Source: Cladorrhinum sp. PSN259 (taxonomy: Eukaryota > Ascomycota > Sordariomycetes > Sordariales > Podosporaceae). Taken from it: a stretch of DNA of 64,000 bases. The notes under the pieces were generated by a model. That model saw only the letters and a list, made by a program, of their open reading frames with translations, was not told the origin of the DNA and did not search any database. Location of the stretch: positions 248,001 through 312,000 of the forward strand of contig MU867098.1 of NCBI GenBank assembly GCA_033725935.1, given 5' to 3'. Positions 1 to 12,678 of this stretch are shown here, one piece after another; position 1 is the stretch's first letter; each line of letters starts with the position of its first letter. A program made the translations under genes and the position numbers.

Positions 1-2253
1 GAAGAAACTTGCTTTGAGATGGTGTGAGTGTGTGTGTCTGAAGAAGGTCGTCAGCACACAAACAACGGGCCCCCTTTTCCGTTTCTGGGGCTTGTCGCGC
101 CAAAATGAAATCCAAAACAGCCACTTACAAATTGATGTTACATCAGAGCCAGGTGAGAGCACGGGCCAAGCTTATCATTCGCTAACTGTGATGGCTGTTT
201 CTTCATCATTTGAACATCACGTCAACAAAAAAGGACGAGGTTTTAACTAGGATTTCCCGATACCATAGATTTAGAAAGTCTGGGACCGATATTTTGTATG
301 GTTGACATTGTAAATGGGGCCAATCCAAGAAGTTGTGGGTTATATCACGATCTTGGGCGGTTGCGATATAGGTATGCGCATGTACCAAGTTGCTGATTGG
401 TTGCCAAGGAGCGCGTGACATCCATGAAAGAACAGTTCAGCACCGTACACTACGGTACTGTCGTCTGCGAGGGGACGTTCATCGAAAAGGGTCAAGCGAC
501 CAGCTTTGCCATGCTTTTTTTCTTCTTTTTTTCTGGGGGGTGTGCTTGGCATTTCGTCTCATTGCAGTTCTCAAACGCAGCCATCCGCCAACCGATGCCG
601 TCGTATAAGTCTGAGACCTTCCGGATACGGACAGTACTTCGTAAAAGTTCGGGACCGCGGATGTTTCCCGTTATTTATCGAGGGAGGGAAGACCGATGGG
701 GAATGCCCGAACTGTCCACGCATTTACTACGCAACGCAGTAGGCATCTCAGCCTTTGCCGCTGCCGTTGCCGTTGCCGTTACCGTTACCGTTACCGTTGT
801 CGGTTGTCTCGTTCTTTGCGGCTTCTTTCCTTCTTATGCCTCCGGACCAGTTCAGCTTAGCTTCGGAGATATGTTGTTGGGTTGCAGATACACCTCCATC
901 ACGTAGGTGAAGAGGTTTGGATGAAGAACGTATTGCGCAAATACACATGGTGGCGAATTACAGCTACTAGACTTATTGCTAGCAAGCGTGCAGGAGATGG
1001 CCTATTTGTTGTCCCTTTCTGCTCCCGACGTCGATATGGAATTGCAGGAATTGGAATTCGCCGAGTGATGAAGGCAGTTCCGAGATTTAAGGAATCTATT
1101 CATATATCTGACGGAGCAGGGGCATTGCATATCTGGCCCTTCTGTCTCTGCATCGCGGGTGTTTCTTCTTCTTGTTTTCGTTCTGGATTGGACGAGCAAG
1201 ATTGACAGACGGAGATCGCTCTGGGAAGTGACGGAATGACAAGTCATTCATTTAAGGTGATATGTCTCTTTTTCTTCACCGCTCAGTAAGAAGATTGCAT
1301 TTTTAGAGCAGAGGGGAGTATCCACGTGCTATTTCCCCGACTGCAAGAGATGCTGTGTTACCCTCCAACTCGGTAGGTCATGAAGGTATGGATGGATTGG
1401 TGGCGACTAGGTTACGTGTCGGGACTTGGTGTTCTCTGCGCTCTCAAACTGCGGTCCATGCGAGGTCAGCCAAAGTTTAAACTGCTTGGTTGGTCAGGAG
1501 GAAACGGCGAGGGCAAGAAGCATGCGCGCGTGATGTTCCTGGGCTGCGTCGGGACATGCAGTGGCTAAGAGCCAAGAGGTCGTTGATACCGGGCCAGTGT
1601 TGTCTGGTTGGATAACCACTTTTTTACTGATGTATGTTCTTCTTTTTTCATTTGCTAGACTCGGTCTCTTTTTGTCCAATGAAACTCGTGTTAGAAGGGA
1701 GTGGCGAGTGTGATGAACTAACTAAACTAGTTATGTTGGTGCCTCAGACTCTTTGAACAAACACAGTCAAAGTACTCTTCATGTCGTGCAGACGACTACC
1801 TGCCTACGGCAAAAACCTGGTCTCCCTACTGAACGGCGAAACTCGACGTAACCAGTCCATAATAATAGATCTCTTATTAGTTGATTACCCGAACACGCAG
1901 GATTAGGCTACAGCATGTCGAGGAGATAGGAAAGTGAACCCAAGGTGTACTACCTATCCATTGGATACAGTTTGTAAACTAGAGGAAAACAAAAGACCAA
2001 ACACACATCAACTTAGCTTGGCCTTTTTGTTTTTTTCATCTTCATCCGTATTTATCAAACGAGTGACTTGCTTTATCCCCACTAGATAGGCTGCCCAACT
2101 TTCTTTTCCCTTTATCCCAAGTTTCTTAAAACAAGGATCATCCACCCACCCCAGCCGTATCCATCCATCCAAAAGTGAAACGACAGGAGAAGAAGAAAAA
2201 AAGATTTCCGATGAGGCATTTATATAAATAACCACAGCCAGGTTTGATTCAAT
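1..2253. other. intergenic, no gene supported
   Basis: I see no supportable gene here. Open frames are short, and the longest (397-906) crosses a T-run and a hexamer microsatellite and shows no recognisable domain. The only structured element is the hexamer repeat annotated separately at 763-798. A CACGTG palindrome occurs at about 1324, with no gene start close to it. Confidence 0.6.
763..798. repeat. hexanucleotide microsatellite
   Basis: Six consecutive 6-bp units: three of GCCGTT followed by three of ACCGTT. The single-base switch halfway suggests two rounds of expansion. It lies in non-coding DNA. Confidence 0.9.
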
Positions 2254-2327
2254 TGATTCGATCCAGGCTCGAACTGGAGACCTTCAGTGTGTTAGACTGA
2301 CGTGATAACCAACTACACCATCGAACC
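2254..2327 (-). tRNA. tRNA-Val (anticodon AAC)
   Basis: The reverse strand folds as a standard tRNA without intron. The acceptor stem pairs GGTTCGA with TCGAATC (one G-U pair). The D-arm region carries the A box GTGTAGTTGG. The anticodon loop is CTAACAC, giving anticodon AAC (valine, reads GUU and, as inosine, GUC/GUA). The T-loop is TTCGAGC within the B box. The discriminator base is A. A T-rich stretch at about 2193-2199 on the transcribed strand could terminate Pol III. No CCA is encoded, as expected in a eukaryote. Confidence 0.95.
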
Positions 2328-3978
2328 TCTGTTGTCTTTTGTCGCTTATCGTTGATGACTTTCCTTGACCATTTGTATCTCGTTGAAATGTATTCGGTTT
2401 ATCTTACGGAAAGAGGGAAAGATTTGTGAAGAGTGAGAGAGAGATAGAGAGCACTATAGCATAGCAGAGCATAACATAGTAAGAGGAAACGTTCAAACAC
2501 AACACCACAACCTTGTACATTAGAAGCCAGCAGCAGCACGAGCCTGAATGAAGAACTATTTGTTATTCTTCAGATTCCGTTTACAAAGTTCTAATCTATT
2601 CCGTATACAACCAAATCCATATTCGGCATTTTATCCTTTTTTCTTTTAACAAAAAGAAAATGGTTCAGGGTTTTTATTTGTTAGGGTATTTAAAACTTAT
2701 AAACACAGGCTTATTTACATGACTCCAAAATAAATCAAGAAACAGGAGAGAACAAATATTTTAATTCCTACAATAGTTTTCCTCAAGCAAGCACAACTAA
2801 AAACTTTTCAAGAAGTGGTAGATAGTACGTGTTATGCTGTACATACAGGAATTTATATCTAGAGTTACCAGTAGTATAATATATCTAATAATTGGACAAC
2901 CGAGTAAGTGACAGTTCAGCTGACTGAACTTTGTCTTTCCAAAGCTAGCTAGCAAAGCCAGCAAAGCCAGCAAAGCCACCAAGTTCTTTTCTTTCTTTCA
3001 AGCACATCATTACTTACAAAACTATCAAGCAACCAATCTAAACTATTAAAAAAAAAAAAAAAAAAGGGGAGGTACCTAATTACAGATTAAATACATGACA
3101 ATATATAATGCCCTATTTACCTCTATCGCTCCATCAATCATAAAAAAGAAGTGTAAAGCAAAACAATAAAGCAACATAATTGATCTCATGAACCCCCCCC
3201 CCCCCCCCCAACATCAAATAACAAACATACACTTAAAATGAAACAAATTTAATAAACAAAAAATACTTTCTTTTCCGCTTTATAAAATAACAAACAACAA
3301 TAGCAACAAACAAACAAACAATAAAAAAACGCCTATATATAATGCTTTTTTCTTTTCCCCGTTTCGTTCCCCTTTCCATTTCCTTCCCTTCCCATCCTTC
3401 CACCCCTTAGCTTGTTTATCCCTATCCCTGCCCCTTTTCCTTCTCTCCTTGTGCTAAAGAAAATTACATCTTTCATATATACAAAATGTCAACCCAAACG
3501 AAAAGAGCGAAAATTAATATTAAAAAAAGACGGTTATCGTAAATAGGAAAACAATATGTAAATGATAATGATGATGTAGTGCCGTTCCTTCCTAGTGTAC
3601 CAAGGTATATCTTTATTCTTCTTCTTCTTCTTCTTCTCCTCCTCCTCCTCCTCCTCCCTCGCTTCCTCCAGTGAAAACAACCAAAAAGAACACCGAAATA
3701 AGAACTCCCTTCCCTTCCCTTACCCGGCCCCAAAAGCCCGATGATGATGATGATGATGATGATGCGGAGGAGAAAAATTGAACAGGATAACGAGCACCAA
3801 CAATAATTTCCGTTATATCTTCTTCTTCTTGCTCTCTGTTTATAAGCCACCGAATTTCCATTTCCATTTCCTTTTACCACCAATTCCCAAAATCCTTACT
3901 CGAAACCATACCGCAGTAAAACCCACCCATAGAGTTGTGTCTGTCTCTAACCACTTCATCCACAACATCAACCACCCT
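2328..3978. other. AT-rich spacer and 3' flank of the PAS hybrid kinase
   Basis: No gene is supported. The stretch holds many homopolymer and microsatellite tracts: an A-run at about 3048-3065, 17 C at 3193-3209, CTT/CCT trinucleotides at about 3616-3657 and GAT repeats at 3740-3763. Open frames through the trinucleotides give only Arg-, Glu- or Ser-homopolymer peptides and are not believable proteins. The part next to 3979 should be the 3' UTR of the kinase gene. Confidence 0.6.
3616..3763. repeat. trinucleotide microsatellites (CTT/CCT and GAT)
   Basis: Two simple-sequence tracts, CTT passing into CCT at about 3616-3657 and GAT at 3740-3763, lie just beyond the stop codon of the PAS hybrid kinase on its 3' side, probably within its 3' UTR. 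Confidence 0.85.
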
Positions 3979-6900
3979 TTAAAAAAACTTTGACAACGCC
4001 CCGCTCAAATCAATAAAATCCACCGGCTTCGTCACATAATCATTAAACCCAGCCTCGATGCACTTTTCCTGAACGTCACTCATGACGTTGGCGCTCAACG
4101 CGATAATTGGCAACCTTTTGCCGTCTGTTCCTTCCTCCCGTTTAACCCTCTCCAATTCCTTATCTTCCCATTCCCTAATCTCCCTACAAGCCTGGTAGCC
4201 ATCTTTCCTGGGCATATGCAAATCACACTGCAGTACACACATGTCGTCAGTAGGTGAATATCTTGGAAGGAAAAAGGAAAAAGAAAGGTATAGTTGCTCA
4301 CCAAAATCAACGCAAACCACCCCCACCCCCGTTTCTTGATAATTTGCATGCACTCCTCGCCATCACCCGCCATCTCAACCTCCAGCCCAACCCTCTTCAA
4401 GTATTTTTGCAGCACCTTTTGGTTCACCGGATTATCCTCCACCAATAGCACCTTGTACCCCCTTCCACCCATCCTCCTTTCCATATCAAGATAACTCTGC
4501 CTCTGAGAATCCACAAGCCTCTGGGCCGTCGACCGATTTCGATCAATACTCAAATCCCGCTCATTGGTAGGATCAAATATGACGGCGAAACGGGACGGCT
4601 TGACAGGTTTGTAGATATACGTGACTCTCGGGTCAGCAGTCAAGATTGATTCGTACTTGGTGCCCGAAGCCTGCTTCAGCACTGCCTGCCGCTGGACAGA
4701 GTCCGAAAGTATCAAAACAGTCGGCTGAGTCTCAACCTTCAGGATTCCATCAATCAAAGAAATGATCTCTTCAGGAGTCGGTAAATTGACGACAACATGC
4801 GTGAAATGCACCGAGCGGTCCGCAACCAGCGCGCGAGCTTCAGATACTGAAGCCACTGCAACGATGTTGTGCGGGATATCCTTTGGAAGAGTCATCTCAA
4901 TGTGCTTGGTGGTTGCTTCACGGCTGTGGGTCTGGGGACAGATGATGAGGATTGAGTACATTTGTGGTGGGATATGCTTGACTTTGACCTTTTCCTGCGA
5001 GGAGGGCGTGCCGAGACGGGCGGCGTTCTGCGTGTCGCTGAAAGTCATTGGAGTTGGGTTGGTATCTGGAGAGCCTCGCCGGGATGGCATTTCCAGCTTC
5101 ATTTGAGACAAGTCTTGACCACTGGCTCGGGCAGCCTCGCTGAAGCGCACTAGGCCACTCACCGAGGACATGGACGACCGCTCTGTGAGATGAGTTTGAG
5201 TAGAGCTCATAGATAGCTCCGAACTACCGCTAGAAGCCATTGCCGGCGATCTGTATCCTGGGTCGATCAAAGATGGGCTCATCGTTTGGACGCTGCGGAA
5301 AACGTTTGACAAAGGTGACTGGACAGGAGAGGTGGGGACTTCTCGAATCAGGCCGGGAGTAGGTTGAGGAATAGATGTCCCATCAGGATGGTCCGACTCG
5401 GTAGGCAATCCAAACTTGGCTGTAAACGTGAAGGTTGAGCCCTTTCCTAACTCAGCTGTTCCTTCCATTTTACCTCCGTGCAATTCAGCAAGCTGTCTGG
5501 AAATAACTAACCCAAGCCCGCTTCCGCCATGCTGCCTGGTACTGCTACCATCGATTTGACTGAATGGCTTGAAAATCAACTCTGCCTCCTCTTTGGAAAA
5601 CCCTCTGCCCGTGTCGATAATCGAAAACTCCAGCATGATCTCCTCGGGCGAAATCTCATGGTCAGGAGTAATCACCTTACACCTACTGAATACTTCGCCC
5701 TGGTTGGTGAACTTGATAGCGTTGCCTATGACATTGAGCAAGACTTGCCGAATCCGCACTTTGTCCCCTTTGACCCACGAAGGCACATCCTCCTCGACGA
5801 CATAGTTCAGTTCGAGACGCTTCGCAATCGCCATGGTGGAGACCAGCTCATTGACGTCTTCAATCAAGGACCGCGTGTGGAACCACTCAAAGTTCAATTT
5901 CATCATGCCTGCATCCACCTTGGACAAGTCAAGGATGTCATTGATAATCATGAGGAGACTGTTCGCGCTGGTCTGAATAGTATTGGTATAGTCTCTTTGT
6001 TCCTCGTTAAGCGTCGTATCTTGCAAGAAACTGACCATACCAGAGATTCCTATCAGCGGGGTCCTGATTTCATGCGACATGTTGCTGAGGAACCGGCCCT
6101 TTGAATCCATTGCTTCCTTTAGTTTCGTCTCGAGGAGTTTCAAGTCGTTGATGTCGGTTGCGGAGCCGAAGTAGGAGCTGGCACCGTTACCAAAGTCGAC
6201 GTTATCGATCTCAACGCATCGAATGAGATGCCATCGGTACTCGCCACTCTTAGAGCGCAACCGTATCTCGGTCGTGTATGAGAGCCGCCCGCTGCTATCT
6301 GTGGAGACTCTGATCACCCCTTTCTTGGCAAGAGCCGTGAGATTAGCTGTCGGGAGCTCATAGACCGAACTGCTACTCGAACTGTTATTCCGTGACAGCG
6401 CTTGGTGGATACCCCGAATGTTGATGTCGGAGACGCTTGATGTTTTTGAACTCATGTATGATGCCCTGTCAACGGAGCCCGAGTAACCGTGTCCTTTATG
6501 ATCACTCTTCGCGACTGGACTCTGAGTTCCGTCCCCCGGTATCCGGCACTTGGCAAGATCATCCGGGTGGACAAAGTCCATGAATCCAAGCCCTAGGACA
6601 TCATCAAAGCTTTGTCCGGTGTATGAGAGCCACTGTTCGTTTGCGAAAGTGATTCCTTCGTCCTCGGTGGCAGTAAAAATAATCTGAGGGATGAGGTTGG
6701 CAAGCAAGCGGTGCTTCGCCTCCGAGGCTTCGATTTCTTCCTGTCGAGCTGCCCTGAGTTCTGCAATGTGCTGATCGTGGATGTCCATATAAGAGCCGAG
6801 GAATTGCATTATAACTCCCCGTTTGTCTTTGGAGGCCACTGCCCGCGCATAGAACCACCGGTAGGCTCCATCAAAACGCCTGATCCGAACAGTCCTCGAG

Positions 6901-9900
6901 AACTGTTCGCCGGTCCTCACAGACAAGCTCCAGGCACGGAGGTAGTCATCCCGGTCGTCGGGATGTATGCTGCCCCATGGGTCGACCGCGAGATCGCCCG
7001 AGGTCTGGCCACGGTATGAGAGAAATCTACTGTTCACCCATACGATTTCACCTGTTTGCGGCAGAGCAACGAAAACATGGGCAGGCAATGAATCTAGTAT
7101 AAGACCCTTGAGTTTGTCGGAAGGGGGAGTCATTTCGCCCTGAGGCTGGGATAGTGATCCAGTCCTGGACGGTACTTGCGCAGAAGGAACTCCTTTGCCG
7201 ATCGTAGAACTCGGCGGCAGAGACTGAAATGTGGACGCGAAGTCGGCACCATAGGAATGAAGCTGCGTATGCCGGTGCGTAGATCCAGGTGTAGTCGATT
7301 GCCTCTTGTCGCCAGCCGCCGATACAACCAATTCGTCAAGCGAGGTCTCAGTTTTTGAAGTTGTGCGTCTCGTATCGTCCGAGTCCCTCCGAGCAAGATC
7401 GCTCTGTGTGTCCTCCGCATTAGGGCTAAACAACACAGGTTCCTGGGATTGCCCCTTTGCTCCCGATGCCCGCAGGGAGGACTTTCTGTCGGCCTCTTTA
7501 GAGTTTCGTCTGGTACGATGCCCACTGCTCCCTGCTCCAGTCCTGGGCATCGAGTTAAAGTAACTATCACCAGTCATCCCAATCATTGGCGCAGGACTAG
7601 CAGCTGGACCTCTCTTATCCGCTAGCAATCCTCGTGCAGCTGGATCCCAACCAGGAGTTCCGGCTGGTGAGCCTGCCGTACTCCGCGAGGGGCCAGAGTA
7701 GTCGCTGGGGCTAGTGATGCTACCAGCCATAGACCGTTGAGATGCGGCGTCTTCCGTGGCATATGCCATTGAAGCCAACGCAGTCGGGTCGGCGAGAGGT
7801 CGCCCGTCGGGACCAATAGCACCAAATCCTGCCGTCTGAGGTCTCCGTTTCTGCAATCCGCTGAGTTCAATTTCAAGATTGGTATAATGGCGGCACATGG
7901 AAAAGGAAGTGGCGAGATGAGGCGCGAGGTATTCTAGAGAATGTCGAAGGGAGGATGGATAAGGTATAAACGGGCTCAGTATTGAAAGTATCGCAATCGG
8001 TGCGTGCTTCTCCTTGAGTGGGCGTTCGGGGGAGGAGCTGTGTATTGCCGAAGAGTCCCCGAATTTCCGTGCTGAGATCTTTTGCTCCATAAGCACCGGA
8101 TCGAGCTTGAATGTTGGGTTGGGTTTCGATAATAACAGATGCGTCAACGGAATGTGCAACACGGTCCACGAGTTATCAACACCGATGGCTTCTGGCGGTC
8201 TTATTGCCGAGTAATCAGGCGCAGATGATGAAGGGTTGAAAGAGTCCTCATCCACCATTGCGTCGGTGAAGAAGGGGTTCTCGTTGGGTTCAGGCCTGAT
8301 CGCAGGAGAGGGTGCCGGAGACTGTGACCATGGCGAAGGGGGGGTTTGTTCATACTCTTCGTATCGGCGATTTGCAGACTTTTTGTCTTCTGTCGAATCC
8401 ACTGGACCTTTGGCTGTTCGACTTGAAGCTGGGGTAAACGTCGTTGCGCTGCCGAGGAGTGAGGAGAGCTTGGAGGCGGAATCGGATCGCTGCCTTCTTG
8501 ACCTCTTCCGGCCCTCCTCCGGCGATTTTGGTCGGCCTGCTGGGGTTCTCTGATCAGCTGGTTTTTGCGAGTCCATCGCGGCCTGCCCAAGATATGGGTA
8601 ATTTCTGGTCAGTGCCACGACTTTACCGCGCTCCAGAACTCTCATGACACCGTTGTGATCAATCAAAGGGTCGGCTTCATAGTCAAGAGCCTGGAGGACA
8701 TTTAGCACTTTGCCGTGGCCCTCTCTAGGAGTCGTAAATGGTGCTTCCCAACTGGGTATATTCTGTTGCTCTTCCAGCGCATCATGCTCCTCTAGTGTTC
8801 TCTGGCTCAGTTCAGGGTGAATGTCATCGCTTTCATCAGCTAAGCCATGCTGTCCCAAAAGTGTCGTAGCCCCATGGCTGGTCTTGCTCCTCGATGGCAT
8901 GTCCGGTCGGCGTGGATTGGGCGAAGTTCGCTCAATTCCAGCAGGGCGCCCACCCTTTTTGTCCTCAAATGCCGTGAACGAGTGTCTGCTTTGGAGTCCG
9001 GGTCGTACGGGTTCCTGTAGCCTTGTGAGATCACCAAGTTGGGAGATGCCCTCTGACAGCTCATCAGTATTGCTGCCGGGCATAAAGCTCGAGCCCCTGG
9101 CTAGATACCCCAAGCTCAAGTCATCCTCACGGTGGGCGTTGAAAGTGGCTTTCTGCCCCCACGGGACATTCTCAATGTCAGTAGAGTCCGCCGGAACCGC
9201 AAGTGTCACTCTCTCGGCCCTGTACACGTCAACCATTATTTGAACTACAGTGTTCCACCAAGCATCAAGCCCAGGCTCCGCTGCTAGCATCAACGTTAAA
9301 TCGTAGAGGTTAGGGCTTGGAAAGTCGAACTGCTCCGTCGCTGGGTGTGATACTCCAGTTGGTAGAAATGTCAAGGTTGAGGCGGGGGTCGACGGATTCG
9401 AAAGAACGCTGTCGTGGCCCCGGAAGACATCGAACGGAGACTGGGCACCAGGCGCTCCTGCTGCTGGAGGATTGGTGGGCGAGAGTGTCGTAAATGGGCG
9501 GTGTATCGACGATGGTATGAAGGCAGGAGGCGTCATGCGAGGGAAAGGGTACGATGGTGTCCTAGCTACCGTACTTGGTGTTGTTATTCCTCGAACAGTG
9601 TTGCCGGACTCAGTCGAAGTCGTGGTTGGCTCCGACCCAGATGTCACCTGTGGAGGCGACGTCTCCTCCAGGATAGGGGAGACCCGCATCCTTTCGTGGG
9701 TTGACAACGAAATTCCCGGCCCCGGCGCTTCTCTCATCTCTATCTGCCTTGCCAGATTCTCACGATACTCGTTCAACTGCCGCTGCGCGTTTCCCAGTTC
9801 AACTTCCGGCTCCACGTGGGTAAACTTGCCCTTGGTGGGCTGGCCATCCTTTTCGAAGAGCTCCTTGAACGCAATTGATTTCTTGCCCGAAGACTGAGGG

Positions 9901-10121
9901 GCCGAGTCGGAGAGGTGAGACGGCTGGGACCCTCTACTCCCTCCCAGATCGGCCGGCATTTGTTGTTTTTGGGCAGTCAATGAGTCAGAAACAGACTGGA
10001 GCAGACCATTATCAGCGTCGTCGGGATTTGAAATGCTGGTCGATGAGGAAGATGCTGACGACGAGGTAGACTTTTTCCTGGCTTGTCGTGACTTTTTGGG
10101 TTTGGTGCCTCTTTTGCGCAT
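3979..10121 (-). CDS. PAS-domain hybrid histidine kinase
   Basis: Two exons, 10121-4302 and 4227-3979, giving 2022 residues. It is a cytosolic-type sensor kinase that should autophosphorylate a His and pass phosphate to its own receiver, then via an HPt protein to response regulators. The N-terminal 1000 residues are mostly Ser/Pro-rich, with a GAF-like fold apparently split at about 273-330 and 650-760. PAS/PAC domains follow at about 1003-1120 and 1130-1330, the second with a Ser-rich insertion. The H-box MSHEIRTP has His1350; the N-box (GNAIKF) is near 1469 and the G-box GGSGLGL near 1534. A degenerate receiver lies at about 1718-1850. The true receiver starts at about 1894, with Asp1942, Ser1985 and Lys2007. 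The 74-nt intron falls two codons before Asp1942 (donor GTGAGC, branch ACTGAC, acceptor CTGCAG). No membrane segment is seen. I cannot assign the classical fungal HK group with certainty. Confidence 0.92.
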
Positions 10122-10124
10122 TCC

Positions 10125-10211
10125 TCATCCACGTCTGTACCAGTGTTTCCTGATGACGTCGTTGGCAGGTGGTGGCTCTGGCCGCGCGACACCGGGTGCG
10201 TGGGTGTGCAT
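10125..10211 (-). promoter_or_regulatory. 28-codon upstream ORF before the PAS hybrid kinase
   Basis: On the transcribed strand an ATG at 10211 opens a 28-codon frame that stops at 10125, three bases before the kinase ATG at 10121. A second, out-of-frame ATG at 10128 overlaps the main start. If the leader includes this stretch, ribosomes must reinitiate or leaky-scan to make the kinase. The reading is direct; a regulatory effect is inferred. Confidence 0.5.
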
Positions 10212-11789
10212 GCGTTTGCTGCGGTCTCCAGAGCTCAGGTCTTGGGGTCCGGGAGATCCCAGAGCAGCAGAATCAAGACAATCGAAGCCTGAGTAGCGTT
10301 TGGGTTGGAGTTGAGTTATTAGATGAGACGAATGCAGGGCCGCTAACACGGTTAAGGCAGTTAGGGCAGTAGGGTAGGGGGGGGGGAGACTAGACGTCAG
10401 GTTGAATTCTTGATGCCGAGAAGGGGAACAACGTCCTCAGATCATTGCAGCTGTCAATTAAGGTAGGTTACGGGAATAGGTAACCAGGAGCCCCAAGACA
10501 AACGGACGGGAGGGAAGCAGCTGGATGGATCTGAATGTCTGGTGGATAGATGGATTAGAAAGCGCGTGGCCGGTGGAGGACCTGTGGACTTGGGTAGGTG
10601 GTGTGGTGTGCAGTGGTGGGTTCGAAAGTTGGTCAACGCCTCTGCGCCCCCCCAGTATTGGCCTAAAAGGGGACTATGGAACTATGACGTTATGCGAGGA
10701 AGACGGCGAGACATGAGACGCAGCGCTTCGAACGCGCACTTGGACGGGACTCGCCTCTTTCTGCCGCTTACTTTTTTTCTAGATTGAGCTGGAAAAAATA
10801 ACGGTGTGTGGGAACCCGAGCGGCGAAACCCAACACACTTCGTAGCAACAACCGACAGCGTACATCTTGGTGGGTTGTTGCACACATTTCAGACATTTCC
10901 AAAGTTTTGTTTGCTTCGCGGGTCGTTTTCTTGCGTTCCTTTGGAGGTGGGATCCTGGAAGCAATGCCCCTAGCTCCGTGTGCACGCTGCTGCTGTCATG
11001 TTCCTTGCTTTTTACCATTTTCCATTATCTTCTCCCTGCTAGTCCCTGGTCGCTTCCTGTCCCCTCCGGGACTCTGCCATTTTGGGGTGTCTTAGATCGG
11101 ACTCTCCCTTCCTGAAAAGCCACGAGGGCTGTTTTGTTGTAGTGTAAATAGCGCCGTACCGAGTCGGCAGTGTCTCTCGATGATGCATTGGTCGACTACC
11201 AATTCAGCTTCCTAGGCTGAGGTCGGCGTAGCCGTCTGTGACCCTTTATTTTTTTCTCCAATTTCTGGGGAACACGCACACCCACGCATCATCAGAGTTC
11301 CACTTCTTCGGGGGACCGCGCGTGGTCCCCGATCAACACACCCCACTCGCACACATCCCACAACTTGGGAGAGAGCGGTATTTCAATATCCATGATACAC
11401 TACGGATTTCTCCAGAGATGTTGTCTGGCATGCCGAACTGCCGTCCTACGCAGGGAGTAGCATTGGGCAAAAATATAATACCTCGAACAAGCGTGGACTT
11501 CGTGGCAGTTCTCGCATTCTACTCGAACGATAATCTTGTGCTAAACATACGATGTTGGTGTGTACGTAGCCAAAACATAATATCACAGTTTGCAGATATG
11601 GTTGGATGGTGGTGGCCATCCATGGGTTCGGGATACAGAAAACTACATCCGGGTTATTGGACACCACAGAAAAATAGATGGGATGGATGATCGCAGAAAT
11701 TTCGGATGACCAACATGGGAAGGTCCCGCTTGCAGATTTGAAGATTGTCGATCTGCCACCGACTGTCAGTCCCAGGGCGCCAAGAGGCG

Positions 11790-11797
11790 TGACGTCA
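11790..11797. promoter_or_regulatory. CRE palindrome TGACGTCA
   Basis: A perfect ATF/CREB-type site, the class bound by fungal Atf1-like bZIP factors. It sits 1669 bp upstream of the PAS hybrid kinase ATG. The only other exact copy I found in the window is at 26076-26083, the same distance upstream of the other hybrid kinase. Function is inferred. Confidence 0.4.
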
Positions 11798-12460
11798 GGG
11801 GCGGCAGGGATGGGAAACCGATGAAGGGCGGTTGGGGGCGGGGCAGGCCAATCTCAAAGTTGCAGAAAACCTCGCTTGGCAAGGCAAACCACGCTCTGCC
11901 CTGCAAGGGACTGGAAAGGGACACGCCAGCCAACACCAGTTATTCGTCGGTTTGAGATAGGTGGACAGGAATTGCACGGCTCAAAACACAAGCCAAGAAC
12001 GTTTGATCCAGACAACATCGTGATGGTCCTATAGATCGCGCTTCCCGTCCCTTTCTAGCACCGACCTGATGCAAACAATCTCTACATGACCCTATCGATG
12101 TGGGGCTGACGACGTGTTGAAGCTATTCATTGGATTCCTCTCACCACATGGCTGTCTTAAAAGACTTGGAAAGGAAATAAGAAGCGGTCAATCCCATTTC
12201 CATCCGTCAGGTTTCCCGGCATTGCTGGCGCCGGAACAAAATTTTGCTGCCAAGACTTCTAGCGCACCAGCCGGCGGCGGGACTGACGGCGGGACGAGAC
12301 CCGGCCGGCTGGATCGCCGATCACCTTCCGACAATGTGACCCACTTTTTTACGGTGAAGCCGACCAGAATGCTCAAAAGTGGAAATGCCACTGGCGTTAG
12401 TATCGTGAAAAAGAAGCCTTCGCGGGTGAGCAAGGATCTTATTTAGACTATTGAGATCTG

Positions 12461-12545
12461 GGCTTTCGAAATCTAGACTCCTGATCAAGAGAAACCAAAA
12501 GATGGGCTCAGCTTTAGGTTAAGCCACTGAGCTACACTAGATCGA
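12461..12545 (-). other. tRNA-like Pol III promoter relic (SINE-like)
   Basis: The minus strand has a perfect A-box match, TAGCTCAGTGG (12524-12534), inside a GCTCAG/CTGAGC hairpin. A degenerate B-box-like GATTTCGAAAGCC follows at 12461-12473. The spacing is longer than in a normal tRNA and no acceptor or anticodon stem can be drawn, so this is not a functional tRNA. A decayed tRNA or a tRNA-derived SINE head is plausible. Confidence 0.3.
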
Positions 12546-12678
12546 TTGCGTCTGAGTCGAGCGTGAATTCAGACCCTAACCAGGCGTGTGATAAAAGGGG
12601 CCAAGTTGGTTGTTTGACAAACTTGGTTGGTTAGTAGCATAGGTGCCGCACATGAGGTATTACAAGAGGTCTAGACCT

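Noticed and set aside
397..906. 169-codon plus-strand open frame
   Set aside because: Runs through a T-run and a hexamer microsatellite, giving Phe- and Val/Thr-repeat peptide; no domain, no supporting splice sites.
3473..3883. 136-codon minus-strand open frame rich in Arg and Ile runs
   Set aside because: Product of translated trinucleotide microsatellites in the 3' flank of the PAS hybrid kinase.
5529..6104. 191-codon frame antisense to the PAS hybrid kinase
   Set aside because: Lies entirely opposite the conserved kinase core; a codon-bias shadow.
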